DNA of 64,000 nt from Mycteria americana (taxonomy: Eukaryota > Chordata > Aves > Ciconiiformes > Ciconiidae), in the NCBI RefSeq assembly GCF_035582795.1, contig NC_134365.1, forward strand, positions 43,256,135 through 43,320,134, read 5' to 3'. The notes below the pieces were generated by a model. It had not been told where the DNA came from. It was given only the letters and a program-made list of their open reading frames with translations, and made no database searches. Numbering within the stretch: the stretch's first letter is position 1; each line of letters opens with the position of its first letter. The translations under genes and the position numbers were made by a program. This document shows, in pieces, positions 28,501 to 37,500 of the stretch.

Positions 28501-31500
28501 ATTAGGCTATTTATGCTGAATGAATTCCATCTGGTTCAAGGAAGGCTATTCTGGCAAAAGATGTTTTCAGGATATTTTCCATATGTTGCAAATGTCATTT
28601 TAAGTCTCATGCAGCACAGATTTCAGCCGCTGAATTTTAAAACTTGTTGGAAACCATTTAATGGAATACTAGGTTCCTTCTATTCCAACAATGAAGTGGG
28701 TACTGAAGGAGTGTACGAAATAAAAAAAGCTATCATTGAACCGATACCTACTTCTGTGTATCACTTGACCTGTAAGTATAGCATTATCTGTAACGGGATG
28801 TTTGGCTTGCATTATTTCTGTTCTTTTTGAAGCTTCAATGTCTGAGGAAAGAGGTGAATATAGATTTAAAGGTTTTGATGGGGTACCTCTGGAAAGAAAG
28901 TCTCGTTTTTAGACTGGCTGATCCTGCTAGCTGGTCTTATTTGTCTTCCTGTTTAGAAATTCAGCTGCATTAATTTTAATAAGTTTAACAACAGGTTAGT
29001 CGAACTGGTGCTAATCACTGTGTGGATGTATCAAAATTAATATAAGCTTGCTTTTTCTCTAATTAAACCTAGATAGAGTAGGAATAAGTATAAGCTAGAA
29101 TTAATTTAGAAGTAAATGTGCATATTGGTTTAACAAAGTAGGTTTAAAATTGGTTTCAGCTGAATTTAAGTTATTCCTGTGTGTAAAAATTACCTGAAAT
29201 GAATAGAGTTCACAACCCTGGGTCTGAGAAGCAGCTATTACAATGGTTGTCAGCATTTGTTTATATGCTAAATTCTAACTTCTTTTTTTTTCCTTTCTCT
29301 TTTTTTCTGCAGACAATAGTAGAACTTGCAGAGACAGGAAGTCTGGACCTCAGTATATTCTGCAGTACCTGCTTGGTAGTGTATTTTTTAATCAATTGCA
29401 GCACTGATATTTTTTTTTTTTTTTTTTTTAATGCTAGGCAAAAATTAGATGTTCCTATACTGAACACATTTTTGGCCTTAATGCAATTTCAAGAGCAGGA
29501 TTTATTTGTAATCTTTAATTTAAGCAGTGTTTTTAATAAATAATATATCTGTACACAAAAAAACCCTGCAACAATAAGAGGAAAAAAAATCATCACTGTG
29601 GAAATAACTTGCCAGTGTCAAAATCCAAGTATCCAATGTTTCTGCCAAGATGGTTGGTTATACACCTAACAAGTTATGAAAATCACAGGTGACATTCCAC
29701 CACCTCTGTAACTCACAGTAAAATTATGTGGTGCTTCTAGTAAAATATTTTTTTCAAAAATCAAGTGTATTTCTCAGTTTGGCAGTAATCAGGGCGGGGG
29801 CTCTTAATTTTTGTAAAGCTTGCCAAATTGTGAGCAAATACTTTTCTTGGACTAGTTAATACTTAGTTTCACCACAGAAAATTTAAAAGGAAATAACTGC
29901 TTAAGGGAAAAAAAAAAAGTAACCATAGTAAATGTAATGCATTTCATTTTTAGAAATTTAACTAGTAAATATAAACTTATCAAGGTTATCAGTGTTACAC
30001 TATAATGCTCTGACCTGTGTAGAGCATGAATGATGTTAATATTCCCAAAATTGAATCTGGAAAATTAAGTACTGATGTGGCACCTTAAAAAAATATGTGT
30101 GTTGGTATATGTATATGTCTCAGAACACTTAATATCAGTTCTTTTTTTTATTGCCATTTTAAATTTCTTTCAAAATATAGCCTTTAAAAAAAATTAGTGG
30201 GAGTGATTTAGCATTTTAAGTTCCACTGAGTCTCACTTGTTGAGTCTTTAGAAAATACACGGGAAGAGTTTACGTTAGAGCTCAGTTATGAGTGATACTG
30301 ACAGAATCGTGGAACTCAAACTCATTCTGTATTTTCATTGTTAAAAAGCTGAAATGAAACTGGTTGCTGTACAAAGCTCAATAGCTGGAGGGGATAGGAG
30401 AAATTTGTATGGGGAAAATCCTTTATATAACAAAAATAGCATGAAAATAATTTCAGTGAGGTGGTATAGATGCTTGTGTTAAATAGTGTATAGATGAAGC
30501 TTAACAGCTAAGATTGCTTTAAAAATTAGCATAAAGTTTGAAGTTTTCTAAGGAGTTAACAATAGAAAAATCAATTTACATTTAAATTGGGGGTGGTGTC
30601 TATATAAAAATGTCAGGGTTTTTTTGCTATTCTAAACAAATGTTAATAACCATTACAGATACGGAAGCCAGTGAGGTCCAAACACTGTGGCGTATGCAAT
30701 CGATGTATAGCAAAGTTTGATCACCACTGCCCGTGGGTGGGTAACTGTGTAGGTGAGTCATTTGCTAAAATACAATGATGTCTTAACAGGTGAAGAAGGG
30801 AAAAGATTCTGAAATCGACCCTGGGTGTTGTGCAGGGTTTTATCTGTTCTCATTTCACGGTGAAAGTGACTTGGCTTCTGCCCCACTCTGAGAAAAACTG
30901 TTGAGGACTTTTGGTAGAATGAAAAACATTTTCAATATTGAGCTTAATTTTTTTTCTACATGCAATTCTCTGCATTATTCTCATTTGTATTGTCATCCTC
31001 AAAATTGTTCTGTGTCTAACTCAGTTTCCTATCTATATATTTTTATTAACATAAACTCTAGTAATTAAAAGATGCAAAGCTTAACTGCTTTTTAATGTTT
31101 GCAGAAAAGGCACGTACCAATTCCACAACTGACTATTATCCATTACACAAGATAAAAATTTTCATCTTTACCAATAATTTTCAGTAATTTAATGGGAAAG
31201 TATACGTATTCCAAAATGTCATGATTATAGCAGTTAGATACAGAATGACTTCCTCTTGAAGTGTTCTCTTTTTGACCCCCCAGGTAGACATTTATTCTCC
31301 GCAGTGATGATGAAAGGAGCGGATATAGAACAGGAATAAAGCCTCTAAATGCTGCTATTCCCTGTCATACTTTTTGAGAAACTTATTTGAAAGCCATTAT
31401 TATGCAGGCAGTACTGAAGACTTCACAGCTAGGAAATGAGTGCAGCTTACTTCACTGGTTTCTTTTTTTAGGACACAAGCAGAGGTAACTTTAATCTTGG

Positions 31501-34500
31501 GGAGGAATTAGGACCTGGATTCATTGACAGCTGACAGCCAATAAATGCTTCATTGTAGTCCTTCCAAATACATATAATAATGGATAGTCACAGTAGTTTG
31601 GTCTTATGATCAGGAGTAAAATAGCCAATGCTGGCATTTGAATTGTAATAGAACATCACTAAAGTCTCATTGAGATGGACTTAGATCACTCCCTTCTATT
31701 TTGTATTTCCTACTGATGTTACTACCTGAGCTACTTTTGATTTCTATTTTAGATGTTTTACAATGAAGAACTAAGAAATTTTTAATTAAAACAGGCGAGG
31801 GGGTGTGGGCTTAGGTTTTGGAGAGTGTTTAGTGACAGTTTGTTTTGCAAGAGTGCGGAGGAGTACTTGCCAATGGGACAGAAAGATCCAGTATTTTAAT
31901 CGGTAACTGGAAAAGTATAAAAAACAGAGGGAGGAGGAAAGACCTTAGTTTGTGTGTAATAAGATAGTGTGCGAGTATGTGAGTTAAGTTAGGTGGAGGA
32001 AATGGTTTTTAAAAAACAATGGTGATGGAAAAGGAGAATCTTCCTACTAGTGGTCTTGTACAGATGGGGATAACTGGAGGTAAAAGTAAACTTTAGGCCG
32101 CTTGAAAGTAGGCTGGGAAAAAAGCATTAGAAATCACCCTATGGGAACAGCCCTGAACTGCAGGGAGTGGTGGTCCAAATGACCTTATATGGCTTTTCTG
32201 TCTCTCTCTGGTTGGTACGTGGTGACCCTGAGCATAGGATTACAAAACAGAATCCATTCTTAAAACAGCATTCCTAGTATGTTTGCCAAAAAGGGAAACA
32301 TGAATCACGCCTTTCTGGAAAGGTGGAATTTGGAAATGTTTTGTGTAGTCTTCCTTTTCAAAGGAAGACATTCAAATGCCTTCTTATCCTTCTAAGGATA
32401 AGAATTTTACTAAAGATAGGACTGAGAAATATTGTAAGAGTGTGTACAGACACTCTAAAATAAATCCTTTGCGGATAAAACTTGCCACATAAAGAGACTG
32501 AGAGAATATTTTTACCACTCTGAAAAGGTTGACAAAAAGTGCAGACTATTTGAAAAATAAATAAATTGGCAATTAGGGCAAATTATTTTCATCATACCTG
32601 CAAAATTTTAGTTTAAATTACAGTGAGCAAGTCTCTATACCTATCTTTTTAATGAAATATCAAAATGGCATTATGTTTTTTACAGTTGGCTGTTTGAAGA
32701 TGAAAAATAACAGATTTTATTAAACTTGTAGTTGCATTTCAAACACAAACTGCAGACTTGCAACAGAAATTTAGTTTTAGCATGAGTAATAGCATGAAAA
32801 GTAATAGCATGAAAGGAGCTAGAGCCAAATTTTAAATGGTTATGTCACATGCGTTATGCTGACATACTGAATTACTGTTCTGATAGCAGTAACTCAGAAG
32901 ATAGGTCTTGTGTATATGGGAGATTATTTTATGGTTTAGTATAATGATCACTTTTTCCATCCAATAAAGATTCTTCTCCAAGGAGCTAAAAGTAGGAAAA
33001 ATTAAGAAATGAACAGTCAGTCTAAATCATGCAATGTAACTCCATCAGTAAAAAATCTGTTATCTTTATTATGTGCTAGTACTTATGTATAATATAAGCA
33101 CAACCATACAAAAGAAATTAGTGACAATTCTTACAGCATTGTTTTAACTGTGGAGGATAACTGACTGTTCCTGCCAGTCCAGGGTAAAACTGTAGACAAT
33201 AGTGCTATGCCCAATCTTATTTACGGTACAGAAAGGCAGTTTCTCCACTTCATTTTTCCAAAGTCTTTTTTTTAACTGTGACCAAGATTGTACCTGTCTC
33301 ATTTATAGTTTTAAATGCTGCATGTATGTTTTTACCAAATACAGATGGATTTCCTGTTAAGCAGAATTTGGTTTAGTATCATTGAAGATGCTGCTGAAAG
33401 GAGCATCTCATCAGATGCCTCTCAGATGAACCCCTAGGTCACCATTTAACTTCCATTTTTTTAAAAGATGTCTTTTATAAAACTTAACAGTTCCGAAAAT
33501 TAGAATGCAAACGAAAGTGATACCTTAGGGACATTCCCAACACTGTTTCTCATATGCTCTTAGGTGATTGAAGGCAATGTTACAACATATTTTATGTCTG
33601 AAGGAATTGGTTTGATTTTCAAGGAAATGTCTTGTGTTTAGTCTAGCTTGTGTTGTATGTGTATTTTTCCTCATCTCTTATTTATATAGTCTTTCAGTTC
33701 ACTTGCTAAAAGCACTTGATTATTTTCTGCCTCCAGAGGATGCTCTTGTTTTAGCAGGCAAAACATTTGACATAATGAAGAAGTAAATGCTGTGCTGGTA
33801 GATGATGACAGCCAAATCTTTTGTGGCCCATTATCAGCTCTGTGGGTTTAGTTTACAGCCTAGAGCTGTTGGAAGGTTGCGACAGTGGACATACTTTACA
33901 AACAGAAGAAACGCTGAGTACTTCAGAATTATGATGTACTCATGTAAGAGGCATCTTTTTAGCTCTATTAATGTTAAAAATGGATCATTTTTTTTTTAGT
34001 AACTGAATTTTCTTGCATTTAAATTCTGTCTTAAGCAGAATGGTTTTTAGCCCATTCATTATTTTAGCCAGGTTGTTAGGCCTCGTCTGTTCAGTTACAT
34101 GTATTTGTTTTACAAGTTCTATTAGATATTTTATTTTTAGCTAGCTTCATCAGACAGCTTTAAACCTAAGTTGTGAGTTAGCTTATTATCAAGGGAGGTT
34201 GTATATTTATTCATATTTCTGTTTCTTTTAAGAAAGTGAACTCTGCAGTCTGACTATTTCTAAATGGAATTTTAGAAAGTTGTATTGATGAGTAATTCCT
34301 GGCCGTTCAGGGTCCTCAACAGATGTCACCAACATTGTTCTAAATATTGTCTATCAATAATTTTATTAGCTTACGAAAGAGGTTACAAATGAAATGCATT
34401 TTTGTGAATTGCAGCTGTAATGTGACAGAAATTTAAGAAAATAAAACATTGCTTTGTTGTCTCAGGTGTAAAAGAAAAAAAAGTAAATCAGCTAATTTCA

Positions 34501-37500
34501 CTGTCTTGAAGTTATATTGGCTTAATATTGGAGAGTAATGCTTCTGTATACAATAATAAGCAGTACTTCTAAGCAAGCAATTAAACTTTCTGATGTAGTG
34601 TTGTCTGTCTTCTCAAAGTGTCATTATTTGATCCCTGTTGTTCTTGTGCAACTTTAGGAGCAGGGAACCATCGCTATTTTATGGGATACCTATTCTTCCT
34701 GCTTTTTATGATCTGCTGGATGATTTATGGATGTATCTCGTGTGAGTAAATGTGGCTTTTTGGCTTTTTTTTTTTTTTAATTGCTTATAAATACTTTTTT
34801 TATCTCCTGGTATGGATTTTTACAGATTTCTGCCTTATCGGAGTTTTGGATATTTTTTATTCTGGAATTGAACTGCATATTAATAACTGACTATATTGTA
34901 TATTTTAAGTTAGAAGGTGATGTTTTTCTTGTCCTAGATTTCTCCATCACAGCCAAGTATTGTGATATGTCATGTATTCAAGGAGTTGGGAAAGGAAGAG
35001 AGAGCAAGTAAAACTATTTTGGCACATTGTCATTTTCTTATTTAATTTAATACATTCCAATGTGGGCATTATGTTGATGTGCAATAAACATCTTAAATCT
35101 TCTGTATGGTTTTTGACACTTTGTTTTTTCTCTAGACTGGGGTTTCCACTGTGAGACAAGTTATGCAAAGGATGGATTTTGGACCTACGTTACACAGATT
35201 GCTACCTGTTCTCCGTGGATGTTTTGGATGTTTCTAAACAGTGTTTTTCACTTCATGTGGGTGGCTGTGTTACTCATGTGTCAGATGTATCAGGTATGGA
35301 AGAGCACTTCATTTGTAATGCTGAGTCTTGGGAGTGACATAAGAATATCAAATAGTTCTGTCATTTAAATTTTAATGTTCAGTATGCAAGACCAAGTGTT
35401 CAGTCTCTCAGCCACACTGGAGAAGGCAGGCATCTGTTGTCTCTGGGTATTAGGCATCATTCACTTCTCATTCACTTGTGCTTTTTTTTTTTTTTGCAAG
35501 AGGTTAAAATACCTACCTCCCGCTTTCCATTCTCAGAATGACAAAATGGCAAAACAGACCAGAGAAAGGCAATAAAGACTAATAGAGGTTAAGATCTGTG
35601 GGTCGAACTTGGAATAATGCAGTATGTCATTAGCAGAAAGAGGGTGGTAACTTCAAAGGGGTTGCAATAATTTCTTACACTGCTTCTGTGTGATTTGTGA
35701 TCACATTATTGTACTGTAATCTGACCAAACCCAAGTTTTTCTTTATCCTTTTCAAGGAAAGACAAGTCATACTGAAAACCTTTCAGTATGGCTTGAAAAC
35801 CTTTCAGTATGGCTTGAAAACCTTTCAGTATGGCTTGAAAACCTTTCAGTATGGCTTGAAAACCTTTCAGTATGACTTGTCATTAACGAACTGTGAGATT
35901 TACAATTTAATCTTTCCAGAGATCCTGGAGATAAAAATCATCCTCTAAGGCATAGGTAAAACTTTTCAGGAAACTTAAGTTTTGTCCTCCTTTCTCTACA
36001 ATATTAATCATTTACAACATATATCAATTTCAAAATCTTGTATGTGTGAGCGAGAGCCATTCAGTCTTTTGGAGGTCTTTCCTGCCCAAGACAAATGAGC
36101 GGAGGAACTACATGTATTTCAGGTGGCTTTCAAAGCAATCTAACCCACAAGACTTCTATAGCAGAATAAGCATGTAACTTTCCAGAGAGCCTTCCATCAT
36201 ACTTATATCATGATCCATTGAGTTCCCCATTGAGGATTCCTGTTAATACGATCTGTGTACAGATGAATCTTTGAATTATGCCGTTTGGAAAAATACATCT
36301 CATAGTATTTTGTATCATTAGTGTAATTAAGCAAAATAATTCTAGCATTTGACTTCTTCACTAATCCTGGAAAAATGAAAACCAAACACACAGTCATATT
36401 ACTAAATTTCCTAAGAGTTTTATGCATAGAAAGCTTAGGATTGTTCTTGACAAATCTCTTTGGAGTTTGCTTTAATGATGGAATTGATAAATAATTCTCT
36501 AATTTGCTGCTTTTGGTTTGCAACTGCAGAGCCCCTACTCTTGCTGCCTTGGTTTTTGTTTGGTTTTTTTTGTTGTTGGGTGTTGGTTTTTTTCCTCTCT
36601 CCATCATAAAGTTTGGACTTGTCCTTGAACTAGCCAGGCTTATTGCCAAAAGGCTACCTGCTATCTTAGAAAAATAATTTAAAACCTTTACTTCCTAATT
36701 CAAAAGTTGGCCATTGAGAGCCCATTTATGTACATAGACGCAAAACTTCACCGAGTTTCACGAAGGCGAAGAAAATGCGAAGTACATCCAAATGAGGCAA
36801 CCCAGCCCAAACTTAACTTTCTCAATGTTCTTGCTTTTGCAACATGCAGCAGAGTTGACTTTTTATATTCCACTAGGAATTACAAGATTTTATCTTCCTG
36901 TAGTATAAGGCTGCTACGGGAGTTCTCACATTTTTGTTTCCAATTACATCACATTACAGTCAACTCCGGTTTTATGTAAGATACCCTTTTAGGCTAATGT
37001 AGTTGGAAAGCTGTTGGAAAGCTGATATGAAAATCATAGCCTTTGGGCCAAATGCTTCTGTAAAAAGGAAAAAACACAAGCAACAACAACAACCACCACC
37101 ACCACCACCTTTTTCTTGGTCATCTTTTTGTCTGGTGGACAGAAAAGTTATGTTACTGCAACAAATTTATGAATAGAGAAAAATATATTACTGGAGCTAT
37201 AACTAGAATGTCAAGAAGAAAAGACAGTGGTTCAAATGCTGTGTAAAGTAACTCCTGAATCTATTATTTACAGTACACTTCAGCTGACAATATAGTAAAG
37301 GCATCTATTATGAACTAAGAAGTCACAGTTTGTTCAGTGATCATGATTTCTGATCACTTCCAAAATTAAACCTTTTGCACAATCTGGTACAGCTGTTGTA
37401 TAGTGGTTTATGTTGAGACCTCATAATTTCCCCAGACAAAAATTCCTTCTTCAAGAGAAGGAATATAAAAGACTAAATTTGGTCCTTCTTTTTCAGTCTG

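Noticed and set aside
36203..36649. 148-codon antisense frame in a ZDHHC17 intron
   Set aside because: No domain or repeat signature; antisense to a gene; length within chance for 64 kb on six frames.
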